A stretch of 64,000 nt of DNA from Sphingosinithalassobacter tenebrarum (GTDB taxonomy: Bacteria > Pseudomonadota > Alphaproteobacteria > Sphingomonadales > Sphingomonadaceae), in assembly GCF_011057975.1 (NCBI RefSeq), contig NZ_CP049109.1, positions 1,209,001 through 1,273,000 of the forward strand. Reading direction: 5' to 3'. Positions 36,249-44,701 of the stretch are shown in pieces. Under the pieces are notes generated by a model. That model saw only the letters and a program-made list of their open reading frames with translations, ran no database searches and was not told where the DNA came from. The first letter of the stretch is position 1. Each line of letters opens with the position of its first letter. The translations under genes and the position numbers were made by a program.

Positions 36249-37843
36249 AGCGACGGGACGATACGCAATTGCTTCAGGGTGCGAGCAAGACGCTGTTGCG
36301 CCTCGCCTTTCTCTGCGCGCTGCTGGCGGGGATTTCCTCGATCCTGCTGCTTGCCCTGTCGGGCTGGTTCCTTACCGCCGCCGCCATCGCGGGCGCGGCG
36401 GGGCCGGTCGCGGCGATGGCGTTCAACTATCTCATTCCCAGCGCCGCGATCCGTGCGCTGGCGATCATCCGCACCGTCGCGCGCTATGGCGAGCGGCTGC
36501 TGTCGCATCGCGGCGCGCTCGGTGCGATGGCGGCGCTGCGCGGCAGCCTGTTCGGCAAGCTCGCGGCGCAGGACAGCCGCACCGCGCCCGACCTTTCGGG
36601 CGGTGATGCCAGCGCGCGGTTGATCGGCGATATCGAGGCCCTCGAGGATCTCGTCGTCCGTCGACCCACCCGTCCGGCAAGCCTGATCGCGGCGATCTTC
36701 GCGGTCGGGCTCACCTTCTGGGCCGGCTGGCCGGCTGCGCTCGCGCTGGCGGCGATGCTCGCCGTACTGCCCTCGCTGCTCGGCAGGGCCGCGCGGCGGC
36801 TGACGCGTGAACCTGCGGCGCAGGCGGCTGATGCGCTCGGCGAGTTGCGTACCGCCTATATCGACTATGCCGCCGCCCGCCCCGATATCATTGCCTATGG
36901 CCTGGGCGAGCGCGTGACCGCGCAATTGCTGGCGCTTGCTGAGCCGATGGACCGTGCGCGAGCGGCGCTGTTCCGCGGCGAGGGACTCATTGCCGGGCTG
37001 CTAGTCGCCTATGGCTGTCTCGCCGCCGCGATCGTGCTGGCGCTCGCCACCAGCCCCGCCGCCGATGTCGCGCTCGGGCTGCTCGCTGCCACCGCTTCGG
37101 TCGAATCGATGGCAGCGTTCGCACGCACCGCGATCCGCCAGGCGAGCGTCGAACAGGGAATCGCGCGCCTGTCGGTGCTGAGCGCGCTCGAAGGGACGCC
37201 GCAAAAGCAGGCGCATGTCCCCGTCGGCGCCGTGCCGATCGCGCTCGGAGACACCGAAGTGGCTCCGGGGGATCGCGTCGCGATTGCCGGGCGTTCGGGA
37301 TCGGGAAAGACGCGTATTCTCGAAGCGTTGGCCGGGCTGCGGCCGCCGCATCATGCGCTGCGTGTCGACGGAGTCGAGGCCGGTGCCTGCCCGCCCGACA
37401 TGCTGCGCGCGCAATTCGCGCTGGCGCCGCAGGACGCCGTGCTGATTGCTGGCAGCATCGCCGACAATCTGCGCCTCGCCCGGCCGGGTGTGACTGCCGG
37501 GGAAATGGCCGAGGCATTGCGTGTCACTTGTCTCGACATGCGCATCGCGGCGATGACGGAAGGGTTCGATACGCCGCTGTCCGAAGCGGGCGGCACCTTG
37601 TCGGGGGGCGAACGCAAGCGGCTGTCGCTGGCGCGTGCGCTGCTGGCGGGGCGCCCGTGGCTGCTTCTCGACGAGCCCACCGAAGGGCTCGACGCGGCGA
37701 CGGAGGCCGAGCTGGTGCACCGGCTTGGTCAGTGGCTCGATGCTACCGGAACCGGACTGATCCTGGTCTCGCACCGGCCTGCACCGCTCGCGCTGGCGGC
37801 TCGCAGCGTGGAGGTCGAAGCGATCGCGGTTCGAGAGGGTTGA
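36245..37843 (+). CDS. cydC: Thiol reductant ABC exporter subunit CydC
   Basis: A 532-residue ABC half-transporter starting with GTG inside the cydD stop (GTGA overlap). The membrane domain (about 1-300) is followed by Walker A GRSGSGKTRILEALAGL, signature LSGGERKRLSLARALL and Walker B LLLDEPTEGLD. It partners CydD in the heterodimeric cysteine/glutathione exporter required for cytochrome bd maturation. The overlap ensures balanced synthesis of the two halves. Confidence 0.93.
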   Translation: MKRRDDTQLLQGASKTLLRLAFLCALLAGISSILLLALSGWFLTAAAIAGAAGPVAAMAFNYLIPSAAIRALAIIRTVARYGERLLSHRGALGAMAALRGSLFGKLAAQDSRTAPDLSGGDASARLIGDIEALEDLVVRRPTRPASLIAAIFAVGLTFWAGWPAALALAAMLAVLPSLLGRAARRLTREPAAQAADALGELRTAYIDYAAARPDIIAYGLGERVTAQLLALAEPMDRARAALFRGEGLIAGLLVAYGCLAAAIVLALATSPAADVALGLLAATASVESMAAFARTAIRQASVEQGIARLSVLSALEGTPQKQAHVPVGAVPIALGDTEVAPGDRVAIAGRSGSGKTRILEALAGLRPPHHALRVDGVEAGACPPDMLRAQFALAPQDAVLIAGSIADNLRLARPGVTAGEMAEALRVTCLDMRIAAMTEGFDTPLSEAGGTLSGGERKRLSLARALLAGRPWLLLDEPTEGLDAATEAELVHRLGQWLDATGTGLILVSHRPAPLALAARSVEVEAIAVREG

Positions 37844-37859
37844 GTTGGGTGTTTATCCG

Positions 37860-38216
37860 TCAGCCCACGCGCGCGAAGACCGCCGCGCTCGATCCGCCGG
37901 GCAAATCACCGGGGGGCGACGGCGGTTCGCCGCCGGGCGCCGCGAGTTCGCCGCACAGCTTCGCCAGCGCCGCGAAGCGTTCGGTGTTGAGGCGATAGAA
38001 AACCTGTTTCGCCTCGCGCCGCGTCGTCACCAGATCGGCCTTGCGCAGCACCGCGAGCTGTTGCGAGAGGCCGGGCTGGCTGACGCCGGTGGCGGCTTCG
38101 ATATCGCCGACGCTGCGTTCGCCCTCGCGCAGTGCGCGGACCAGCTCGAGACGCGTGGCATGGCCCAGCGCGCGCAGCAGATCGGCGGTGGTTTCGGTGT
38201 CGGGCGTGGTGGTCAT
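37860..38216 (-). CDS. ArsR-family transcriptional regulator
   Basis: A 118-residue winged-helix repressor: LLRALGHATRLELVRALREG, the recognition region GVSQPGLSQQLAVLRKADLV and the wing TRREAKQVFYRL. The start overlaps the peroxiredoxin stop (ATGA), so the two are cotranscribed. Only one cysteine (KLCGEL) is present, so the two-cysteine persulfide sensor of BigR/SqrR and the metal site of ArsR are both missing; the signal is unknown. It probably regulates the peroxiredoxin and perhaps the divergent TauE/SafE permease. Confidence 0.9.
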   Translation of the reverse strand: MTTTPDTETTADLLRALGHATRLELVRALREGERSVGDIEAATGVSQPGLSQQLAVLRKADLVTTRREAKQVFYRLNTERFAALAKLCGELAAPGGEPPSPPGDLPGGSSAAVFARVG

Positions 38217-38866
38217 GACGTCTTGTCCTCGACCGGGGCGTAGAACCAGTCGACCGGGCTTTGCGCGGCGAAGACATTGCCGATGTCCTGAGTCGGCGCG
38301 CGCAGCAATTCCTTGCCCGGCTCCCATCCGGCGGGCGCGAGGTGTCCGGTGGCGTCGGCGCGTTGCAGCGCGGCCACCATGCGCAGCATTTCCTCGACCG
38401 ACCGGCCGATTTCGGTGGGATAGCAGGTTGAGGCGCGCAGCAGCCCGCGCGGATCGATGAAATAGGTGTAGCGCACCGTCGAAGCGTCGCGCGCGTCGGG
38501 CGGCACCATTCCGTAGGCGCGGGCGATTTCGAGTGTCGGGTCCTCGATAATCGGGAAATCGACCTTCACGTCGAAGCGTTCGTGGATCAGCCGGATCCAG
38601 GCGAAATGCGAGTAAAGGCTGTCGATCGAGAGCGCCATCAGCGCGCAATCGAGCGCCGCGAACCGCTCCGCCGCGCGCGCGATCGCCATGAATTCGCTCG
38701 TGCAGACCGGAGTGAAATCCGACGGATGCGAAAACAGCACCAGCCACGATCCCTGAAAATCGGAAAGTGATTTCACCCCATGCGTGGTGCGCGCAGTGAA
38801 ATTGGGCAGCGGCATACCGAGGCGGGGCGTGGCGCCGATGGGTGTCGAGGCGATATCCTGGTTCAA
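38213..38866 (-). CDS. Peroxiredoxin, Prx6-like
   Basis: A 217-residue AhpC/TSA peroxidase with the peroxidatic cysteine in HPSDFTPVCTSEF (C55) and the long C-terminal extension of the Prx6 group (TQDIGNVFAAQSPVDWFYAP). Two further cysteines (ALDCAL, ASTCYPTEIG) could act in resolution, so 1-Cys chemistry is not certain. It reduces hydrogen or organic peroxides in the cytoplasm. The N-terminal Thr-Pro-Arg-Leu-Gly-Met-Pro pattern is typical. It is first gene of a two-gene unit with an ArsR regulator and divergent from a sulfite-exporter-like permease. Confidence 0.93.
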   Translation of the reverse strand: MNQDIASTPIGATPRLGMPLPNFTARTTHGVKSLSDFQGSWLVLFSHPSDFTPVCTSEFMAIARAAERFAALDCALMALSIDSLYSHFAWIRLIHERFDVKVDFPIIEDPTLEIARAYGMVPPDARDASTVRYTYFIDPRGLLRASTCYPTEIGRSVEEMLRMVAALQRADATGHLAPAGWEPGKELLRAPTQDIGNVFAAQSPVDWFYAPVEDKTS

Positions 38867-38930
38867 AATCAGATTCCTGGGTCAATAGGCCGCTAGGGAT
38901 TTGCACGAATTGACCAATCGGCACAATCAG

Positions 38931-38950
38931 ATTACACGATTACATATTAC
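38931..38950. promoter_or_regulatory. Triple ATTAC repeat in divergent promoter
   Basis: The pentamer ATTAC occurs at 38931, 38939 and 38946, in the 107-bp gap between the peroxiredoxin-ArsR unit and the TauE/SafE gene. The regular spacing (8 and 7 nt) and AT-rich setting make it a plausible operator for the adjacent ArsR protein. Confidence 0.35.
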
Positions 38951-38973
38951 AGTAAAGCGTGTTATTGTTGGCA

Positions 38974-39753
38974 ATGCTCGATCTCACTCCCCTGCAATAT
39001 GGCCTCGGTGCCGTTTCCGGTTTGCTTGTCGGGTTTGCGCTCGGATTGGTCGGCGGCGGCGGTTCGATTCTCGCGGTGCCGCTGCTTGCCTATCTGGTCG
39101 GCGTTCCCGGCGCGCATGTCGCGATCGGCACCAGCGCGCTTGCGGTCGCGGTCAATGCGGCGACTGGGCTCGCCAGCCATGCCCGCGCGCATAACGTCAA
39201 ATGGCGCTGCGGGGCGATGTATGCCTTTGCCGGGGTCTTCGGCGCGCTCGCCGGGTCGACACTGGGCAAGGCCGTGGATGGCGAGCGATTGCTGTTCCTC
39301 TTCGCGTTGCTGATGCTGGTCGTCGCCGGACTGATGCTGCGCACGCGCAAGGACGAAGGAAGCCCTGACGTCCAGTGCGAGCGGAGCAACGCGCCGCGCG
39401 TGCTCGGTTTCGGCGCGGCGACCGGCGCCTTTTCGGGCTTTTTCGGGATTGGCGGCGGTTTTCTGATCGTGCCGGGGCTGATCGCGTCGACCGGGATGCC
39501 GATGATTAACGCGGTCGGTACCTCGCTTGTCGCTGTGACGGCGTTCGGGCTGACGACGGCATTCAACTATGCGCTGTCGGGCTATGTCGACTGGCCGCTC
39601 GCGGGAATCTTCATCGGCGGCGGCGTAGTCGGCGGGCTGGCGGGGACAATGCTCGCGCGGCGCCTCTCCTCGGGCGGGAGCCTGAAACAGGTGTTCGCGA
39701 TCCTGATCTTCGTCGTCGCCTTCTATATGCTCTGGCGGAGCTTTGCCGGATGA
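38974..39753 (+). CDS. TauE/SafE family permease
   Basis: A 259-residue membrane protein with two homologous halves, each opening with a glycine-rich helix (GFALGLVGGGGSILAVPLL and FSGFFGIGGGFLIVPGL), the signature of TauE/SafE sulfite or sulfonate exporters. About eight helices are present. An in-frame GTG at 38959 would add five residues; neither start has a strong ribosome-binding site. Being divergent from a peroxiredoxin and an ArsR repressor, it may export sulfite or another sulfur species under the same control. Confidence 0.88.
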   Translation: MLDLTPLQYGLGAVSGLLVGFALGLVGGGGSILAVPLLAYLVGVPGAHVAIGTSALAVAVNAATGLASHARAHNVKWRCGAMYAFAGVFGALAGSTLGKAVDGERLLFLFALLMLVVAGLMLRTRKDEGSPDVQCERSNAPRVLGFGAATGAFSGFFGIGGGFLIVPGLIASTGMPMINAVGTSLVAVTAFGLTTAFNYALSGYVDWPLAGIFIGGGVVGGLAGTMLARRLSSGGSLKQVFAILIFVVAFYMLWRSFAG

Positions 39754-39905
39754 GCGTGATCCCCGACAAGGAAGCCCGGTGCCAGGAAATCGCGCGGCGC
39801 ATCGCCACGGGCAAGGGCGTGGTCGAGGCATGCCGCGAAATCGGCATTTCCGAACGCACCTTCGCCCGCTGGCGCCGCGAACGGCGCGAGGCGGGCACGC
39901 ACTGA
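39750..39905 (+). CDS. Small helix-turn-helix protein, 51 aa
   Basis: The start overlaps the TauE/SafE stop (ATGA). The 51 residues contain a homeodomain-like helix-turn-helix of the kind seen in transposase or terminase small subunits: GVVEACREIGISERTFARWR, with a basic ending RRERREAGTH. The precise overlap and the intact HTH argue for a real gene. It could be a free-standing DNA-binding protein or the surviving N-terminus of a longer transposase-like gene. Confidence 0.65.
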   Translation: MSVIPDKEARCQEIARRIATGKGVVEACREIGISERTFARWRRERREAGTH

Positions 39906-39933
39906 CCGTAGAGCCGGTGCGCGCCCTGAGTCG

Positions 39934-40977
39934 CTATTTGACCACGCGCCGCGAATCGGGCGATGCGCGGTATGTGCCCTGCCGTTCGAGCATCCAGTGC
40001 GGATATTCGGGCGTCAGCTTGCTCGCTTCGTCGAGCCGTTCGAGTTCGGCGGCAGTGAATTCGACATCGACCGCGCCGAGATTGTCGGCGAGCTGATCCT
40101 TGCGCTTGGCGCCGACAATCACGCTCGAAACCACCGGCTGATAGAGCAGCCAGGCCAATGCGAGTTGCGCGACGCTCTTGCCCTTGGCCTGCGCCAGTTC
40201 CTGGAAGATCTCGACGATGTCGTATGCCCGTTCCTTGTCGACCGGCGGGAAATCGAAGCCGTCCGCGCGCCGCCCTTCGCCTTCGCTCTGACGGGTATAT
40301 TTGCCCGACAGGAAGCCGCCCGCGAGCGGGCTCCATACCATCAGCCCGATCCCCTCGGATTGCAGCATCGGCGCAATCTCGCGCTCCAGGTCGCGCCCTG
40401 CGATCGTGTAATAGGCCTGGAGCGAGGCAATCGGCGCATAGTCGCGATGGCGGGCGATCGTCGCGGCCTTGGCGATCTGCCACGCCGCCCAGTTGGACAG
40501 GCCGATATAGCGGACCTTGCCGTGCTGCACGAGCGTGTCGAGCGCGGCGAGCGTTTCCTCGATCGGCGTCGTCGGGTCGAATCCGTGGATCTGATAAAGG
40601 TCGATATAATCGAGCTGCAGCCGCTCGAGGCTCTTTTCCACCTGCGTCAGGATATGCCCGCGCGAGGCGCCCGCGCCGTTGGGGCCGGCGTGCATCGGGC
40701 CGAGTACCTTGGTCGCGACGACCAGCTCCTCGCGCTTGATGCCGAGATTGCGGATCGACTGGCCGAGGATCTTTTCCGAAAGCCCCTCGGCATAGACATT
40801 GGCGGTGTCGACGAAATTGATCCCGCCGTCGATCGCGGTCTTCATCAACGTATCGGCGTCGTCCTGCTGCAGCTGGCCGATCTGCCGCCACATGCCTTCG
40901 CCGCCGCCGAAGGTCATGGTGCCGAGGCAGAGTTCGGACACGATAAGGCCGGTATTGCCGAGCTTGTTGTAGCGCAT
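39934..40977 (-). CDS. Aldo/keto reductase
   Basis: A 347-residue NADPH-dependent oxidoreductase of the AKR superfamily (YajO/Gpr/Tas type). The tetrad is visible as Asp and Tyr in NFVDTANVYAEGLSEKILG, Lys in ELVVATKV and His in DLYQIHGFD; the cofactor-binding end is VVSSVIVGAKRKDQLADN. It reduces aldehydes or ketones; the substrate is unknown. AGGGAGAA precedes the ATG. The 5' region of its transcript contains a strong hairpin. Confidence 0.93.
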   Translation of the reverse strand: MRYNKLGNTGLIVSELCLGTMTFGGGEGMWRQIGQLQQDDADTLMKTAIDGGINFVDTANVYAEGLSEKILGQSIRNLGIKREELVVATKVLGPMHAGPNGAGASRGHILTQVEKSLERLQLDYIDLYQIHGFDPTTPIEETLAALDTLVQHGKVRYIGLSNWAAWQIAKAATIARHRDYAPIASLQAYYTIAGRDLEREIAPMLQSEGIGLMVWSPLAGGFLSGKYTRQSEGEGRRADGFDFPPVDKERAYDIVEIFQELAQAKGKSVAQLALAWLLYQPVVSSVIVGAKRKDQLADNLGAVDVEFTAAELERLDEASKLTPEYPHWMLERQGTYRASPDSRRVVK

Positions 40978-40996
40978 GGGGTTCTCCCTGTCGGAT

Positions 40997-41040
40997 GGGG
41001 TGCGCCGCCGAAGGAGGGGGGAGGGTCGGCGGCGCGCCCC
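40997..41040. repeat. Strong 15-bp hairpin with G-rich loop
   Basis: Arms 40997-41011 and 41026-41040 (GGGGTGCGCCGCCGA / TCGGCGGCGCGCCCC) pair at 14 of 15 positions; the loop on the plus strand is GGAGGGGGGAGGG. It lies between divergent genes, about 20 nt upstream of the aldo/keto reductase start. It may be a leader structure of that mRNA; a G-quadruplex on the plus strand is also conceivable. Confidence 0.7.
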
Positions 41041-41114
41041 AGAGATGTGGTCTCGGTTCGTAATTGCAACCGGTATGGCTTGCGCTTCGTCGGATCGGCG
41101 CTAACGATCGCCGG

Positions 41115-42014
41115 ATGGCAGCCGACACCCCAGCGCCGCGGATCGCCGGGCTAGAACTGGGCGGCACGAAATGTGTCGCGATCCTCGCATCCGGGCCGAC
41201 CGCGGTGGCAGCGCGGCAATCGGTGCCCACGACCACGCCCGAAGCGACGCTCGGCGCGCTGGAGGCGCTGCTTGCGGGCTGGGAATTCGATGCGATCGGG
41301 ATCGCCTCCTTCGGACCGCTGGAGCTCGATCCGGCGCGGGCCGATCACGGCTGCATCACCGCGACGCCCAAACATGGGTGGAGCGGTGTCGATTTGTTGG
41401 GGCGCATGACGCGACGTTTCAGAAAGCCGACCGGATTTCAGACCGATGTGAACGGCGCCGCGCTTGCCGAGGCGCGCTGGGGCGCGGCGCGGGGACTGAG
41501 CGATCATGTCTACATCACCATCGGTACCGGTGTCGGAGTGGGGATGGTGGCGGGCGGACGACCGCTGATCGGGTTCGCGCATGGCGAAGCCGGCCATATG
41601 CGCGTGCCGCGTGTTCCCGGCGATGAATTTGCCGGGCAGTGCCGTTTTCACCGTGATTGCGTCGAGGGGCTGATATCGGGTCCGGCGCTGGCCGAACGTT
41701 TCGGTCGCGCGCCCGCCGAGCTGGCCGATGACGACCCATGCTGGAGCCTGTTCGTCCACGATCTGGGCGGGTTGCTGCACAATCTCGCCGTCACGCTGGT
41801 CCCGCAACAGATAGCGATCGGCGGCGGAGTGGTGGCCGACCGGCCGTTTCTTTTCCCGATGTTGCGCAAGCGGCTTGCCGAAAGCCTTGCCGGCTATGGC
41901 TCGCTATCGCACTGGGCGGCGGGGCTCGATTGCAGGCTGGTGCCGCCTGGGCTCGGTGCGATGGCCGGGCCGCTAGGCGCGATCGCCGTCGGACTGGAGG
42001 CGCTGGACGGCTGA
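41115..42014 (+). CDS. ROK-family sugar kinase, fructokinase-like
   Basis: About 299 residues. The ATP loop LELGGTKCVAILA, the substrate segment GEAGHMRVPRVPGDEFAGQC and the zinc-site cysteines and histidines (GQCRFHRDCVEG) match the fructokinase branch of the ROK family. It would phosphorylate fructose (or mannose) with ATP. I set the start at ATG 41115; the longer frame from 41064 adds an unconserved segment. No sugar transporter or regulator gene is adjacent. Confidence 0.9.
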   Translation: MAADTPAPRIAGLELGGTKCVAILASGPTAVAARQSVPTTTPEATLGALEALLAGWEFDAIGIASFGPLELDPARADHGCITATPKHGWSGVDLLGRMTRRFRKPTGFQTDVNGAALAEARWGAARGLSDHVYITIGTGVGVGMVAGGRPLIGFAHGEAGHMRVPRVPGDEFAGQCRFHRDCVEGLISGPALAERFGRAPAELADDDPCWSLFVHDLGGLLHNLAVTLVPQQIAIGGGVVADRPFLFPMLRKRLAESLAGYGSLSHWAAGLDCRLVPPGLGAMAGPLGAIAVGLEALDG

Positions 42015-42016
42015 GT

Positions 42017-42223
42017 TCAGCGCGTTCGCGTCCAGTCCTTGTCGGCCATGCAGCGCTGGAATTCGGCATCGCGCGTCGCCGTGTCGGCGATGGTCGCCGT
42101 CGCGCGGGCGCATTCCTGCTGTGCGGTGTCGAAGGGCGTCGCATTGGTTCCGCTCCATCCCGGATGGGAGGTAGCGCAACCGGCGGCGAGAAGGGCAAGC
42201 GCGGAAAGAGCGATCGGACGCAT
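42017..42223 (-). CDS. Small lipoprotein, 68 aa
   Basis: A signal peptide with a clear lipobox (RPIALSALALLAAGC, lipidated Cys at 16) precedes a short polar mature part with two further cysteines (QQECARATATI, FQRCMADKDW) that may form a disulfide. I do not recognise a family. Gene order and composition match its neighbours, so it is probably genuine. Confidence 0.75.
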   Translation of the reverse strand: MRPIALSALALLAAGCATSHPGWSGTNATPFDTAQQECARATATIADTATRDAEFQRCMADKDWTRTR

Positions 42224-42316
42224 GGCGATGCATTTCGTTCAGGGCCGGTGCCCCGATGGCCCGGCGCGCGATTTTATCGCCGGGCGATGCTGTGCGGAAG
42301 ATGAATTGCGTGCGCT

Positions 42317-42907
42317 TCAATAAGGCGGCGCCTTGCGCGCGCGTTGTTCGCGTGCGGCCTCGATCCACCATTGCAGGTCGTCGGCGAAGCGGCCGAAGCT
42401 GCTTTCGAGCGCCGCCCCGCCATCGCCGGTCGGTTGCGCATCGGCATCGAGCGCCTTGCCGATCTGGCCGACGGTGAGCGTGCTCGAAGTCACCACCATG
42501 CCCATTTCGCTGAGCGTAGCATGCCAGGCCGAATTGGCGCGCGCTCCGGCAAGCCGCCCTGCCGAATAGCTGGCGATGGCGGCGGGGCGCCAGAACCACT
42601 CCTCGAGGAAATGATCAGTCAGGTTCTTCAGCCCCGGCTGCATGCCCCAGTTATATTCGCCGGTGACGAAGACGAAGCCGTCCGCCGCACGGATCTTGCG
42701 GGCCAGTGCCGCCATCGCCTCGGGCGCTTCGCCGTCGGCATATTCCTTGTACATCCGGTCGAGCATCGGCAGCCCGACTGCTTTTGCGTCGATCAATTCG
42801 GGCGCCGCGCCGCGATCGGCGAAGTTGCGGACAAGATAGTCGGCAAGGCGGATGCCCATCCGGTCACGGCGATAGGAGCCGTAGAAGATCAGGATATTGT
42901 CGGACAT
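42317..42907 (-). CDS. NADPH-dependent FMN reductase family protein
   Basis: A 196-residue flavodoxin-like protein: the phosphate-binding loop GSYRRDRMGIRLADYL, the isoalloxazine segment TGEYNWGMQPGLKNLTD and the SAGRLAGARA turn match the NADPH-dependent FMN reductase/quinone reductase family (SsuE, ChrR, ArsH relatives). It is a cytoplasmic flavoprotein reducing FMN, quinones or chromate-like acceptors. It is followed on the same strand by the small lipoprotein gene and preceded 21 nt upstream by the DNA glycosylase gene, perhaps one transcript. Confidence 0.9.
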   Translation of the reverse strand: MSDNILIFYGSYRRDRMGIRLADYLVRNFADRGAAPELIDAKAVGLPMLDRMYKEYADGEAPEAMAALARKIRAADGFVFVTGEYNWGMQPGLKNLTDHFLEEWFWRPAAIASYSAGRLAGARANSAWHATLSEMGMVVTSSTLTVGQIGKALDADAQPTGDGGAALESSFGRFADDLQWWIEAAREQRARKAPPY

Positions 42908-42928
42908 GGGGGACTCCTGGAATGGCGA

Positions 42929-43552
42929 TCAGATGACTTCCATATCCGTCTTGTAGTGATGCCAGGCGAAAATGGCAGCGGCACCGCGATGCGGGCGCCA
43001 GGGTTCGGCGAGCGCGCGAATCGTCTTTTCGCTGGGACGTTCGGCATGGCCGAGCAACCGTCCGATCTCGATCTGCACGGCAAGGTCGCCTGCCGGCCAG
43101 ATATCGGGTCGCCCTTCGGCGAAGAGCAGATAGATTTCTGCGGACCAGCGCCCGATCCCCTTGATGCGGACCAGCTGCGCGATCGCTTCCTCATCGTCCT
43201 GCGGCAGTGCCGCGAGGTCGAGGCGCCCGCTCGTCACCTCGTCGGCCAGACTGCGGGCATAGCCGATCTTCTGTCGCGACAGCCCGGCGCCGCGCAGTGT
43301 CTCGTCGCTTGCCGCCACGACCGCCGCCGGGTCTTCGATCTCCCCCAGCGCGGCCGCCACCTTGTTCCAGATCGACTGGGCGGCCTGTACGCTCACTTGC
43401 TGCCCGATGATGGTGCGCAGCAGAGTCGCATAGCCGCGATCGCGAATCCGCGGCTCGGGATAGCCGGCGCGCGCCAGTCCCGCGGCGAAGGCGGGCTCGA
43501 CCGCGCCAAGCGAATCGAGCGAGGCGCGCAATTGTTCGGCACTCAATCCCAT
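42929..43552 (-). CDS. alkA: DNA-3-methyladenine glycosylase II (AlkA-like)
   Basis: About 207 residues of the HhH-GPD superfamily: LLRTIIGQQVSVQAAQSIW, the helix-hairpin-helix LVRIKGIGRWSAEIYLLF and the catalytic aspartate in WPAGDLAVQ. It removes alkylated bases in base-excision repair. The N-terminal domain of E. coli AlkA is absent, so this is the short form common in alphaproteobacteria. I start it at ATG 43552; the open frame continues upstream to 43771 across the ferredoxin gene. Confidence 0.92.
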   Translation of the reverse strand: MGLSAEQLRASLDSLGAVEPAFAAGLARAGYPEPRIRDRGYATLLRTIIGQQVSVQAAQSIWNKVAAALGEIEDPAAVVAASDETLRGAGLSRQKIGYARSLADEVTSGRLDLAALPQDDEEAIAQLVRIKGIGRWSAEIYLLFAEGRPDIWPAGDLAVQIEIGRLLGHAERPSEKTIRALAEPWRPHRGAAAIFAWHHYKTDMEVI

Positions 43553-43615
43553 GCGGCAAATCCTTGAAACGAATAGTGTATCACTGCATGTCGAAAGACG
43601 AGAAGGGAGAGGAAC

Positions 43616-43933
43616 ATGGCCAGGCTTATCGTCGTGACACGCGATGGGGAAGAAAGGGAAGTCGTCGGCGAGTCGGGTCTTTCGGTGATGGAAGTAATCC
43701 GCGAACACGGCTTTGACGAATTGCTGGCGCTGTGCGGTGGCTGTTGCTCCTGCGCGACGTGCCACGTCCATGTCGACCCGGAATTTGCGGCCAAACTTCC
43801 GCCGCTGAGCGAGGACGAGAATGACCTGCTCGACAGTTCCGCCGATCGCGACGATCGCTCGCGGCTGTCCTGCCAGCTTCCCTTCGGCGATGCGTTCGAC
43901 GGGATGAAAGTGACGATCGCCGAAGAGGACTGA
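43616..43933 (+). CDS. 2Fe-2S ferredoxin
   Basis: A 105-residue adrenodoxin/putidaredoxin-type ferredoxin. The cluster cysteines appear in [13 protein letters not shown] and in [10 protein letters not shown] non-ligand position usually filled by Ser holds an extra Cys (CGGCC), giving an adjacent Cys pair beside the cluster. It donates electrons to cytochromes P450 or to iron-sulfur assembly; no P450 or ferredoxin reductase gene is in the window. AGAGGAA precedes the ATG. Confidence 0.93.
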   Translation: MARLIVVTRDGEEREVVGESGLSVMEVIREHGFDELLALCGGCCSCATCHVHVDPEFAAKLPPLSEDENDLLDSSADRDDRSRLSCQLPFGDAFDGMKVTIAEED

Positions 43934-43942
43934 CGTCCCGGG

Positions 43943-44701
43943 TTATTGATCCGGGGCGGGGCGCGTTGCGATTGCGTACAGCGCGATCGCAGTCGCATTC
44001 GATACGTTGAGACTCTCCACTTTCGGGCTGATCGGCAGCTTTGCCAGCTCGTCGCAATGCGCCTCGGTATTGGGACGCATCCCTTCGCCTTCGGCGCCCA
44101 TTACGAGCGCGACCTTGGTCGCGCCGATCGCATCGGCCAGCGTGGTTTCGACATGGCCGGTCAGCCCGACGCGCCAGTAACCCGCCTCGGCAATCTCATC
44201 GAGCGCGCGGGCGAGATTGACGACGCGTGCCCAGGGCACCGATTCGAGTGTGCCCGACGCGGCGCGCGCCAGCGCTCCCGATTCGGGCGGGGCGTGCCTG
44301 TCCTGCGTCACGATGCCCAGCGCGTCAAACGCCGCCGCCGAACGCAGGATCGCGCCGACATTGTGCGGATCGGTGACCTGATCGAGCACCACCAGCGGCC
44401 GGCGATCGCCTGCGCCCTGTTCGAAAAGGTCGCCGAGCCAGACATCCTCGAGCGGTTCGACTTCGGCGACCAGCCCCTGATGCGGCGCATCGCCCGGCAC
44501 CATGCGCCCCAGGTCGGCGACATCGGCATAGACGATGGGCAGGACCGGGGGCAGATCGAGCGCCGACAGCGCGTCGCGCGTGCCCCAGATCTTGCGCACC
44601 GTGCGGTTCGGGTTTGCCAGCGCCGCCAGCACCGCGTGCCGCCCGTAGAAACGGGGACGCGATGCCGACGCCTGGCTGGGCCTTTGGCCTCGTCTTGCCA
44701 T
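43943..44701 (-). CDS. rlmB: 23S rRNA 2'-O-methyltransferase RlmB
   Basis: A 252-residue SPOUT (TrmH-type) methyltransferase. The N-terminal substrate-binding domain begins FYGRHAVLAALANPNR; motif 1 is PHNVGAILRSAAAFDA, motif 2 GAEGEGMRPNT and motif 3 SLNVSNATAIALYAI. RlmB methylates the G2251 ribose of 23S rRNA. The start shares one nucleotide with the stop of the M28 peptidase gene upstream (TGATG), so translation may be coupled. Confidence 0.92.
   Translation of the reverse strand: MARRGQRPSQASASRPRFYGRHAVLAALANPNRTVRKIWGTRDALSALDLPPVLPIVYADVADLGRMVPGDAPHQGLVAEVEPLEDVWLGDLFEQGAGDRRPLVVLDQVTDPHNVGAILRSAAAFDALGIVTQDRHAPPESGALARAASGTLESVPWARVVNLARALDEIAEAGYWRVGLTGHVETTLADAIGATKVALVMGAEGEGMRPNTEAHCDELAKLPISPKVESLNVSNATAIALYAIATRPAPDQ

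Noticed and set aside
37860..38216. ArsR protein as a BigR/SqrR persulfide sensor
   Set aside because: Those sensors need two conserved cysteines; only one cysteine is present.
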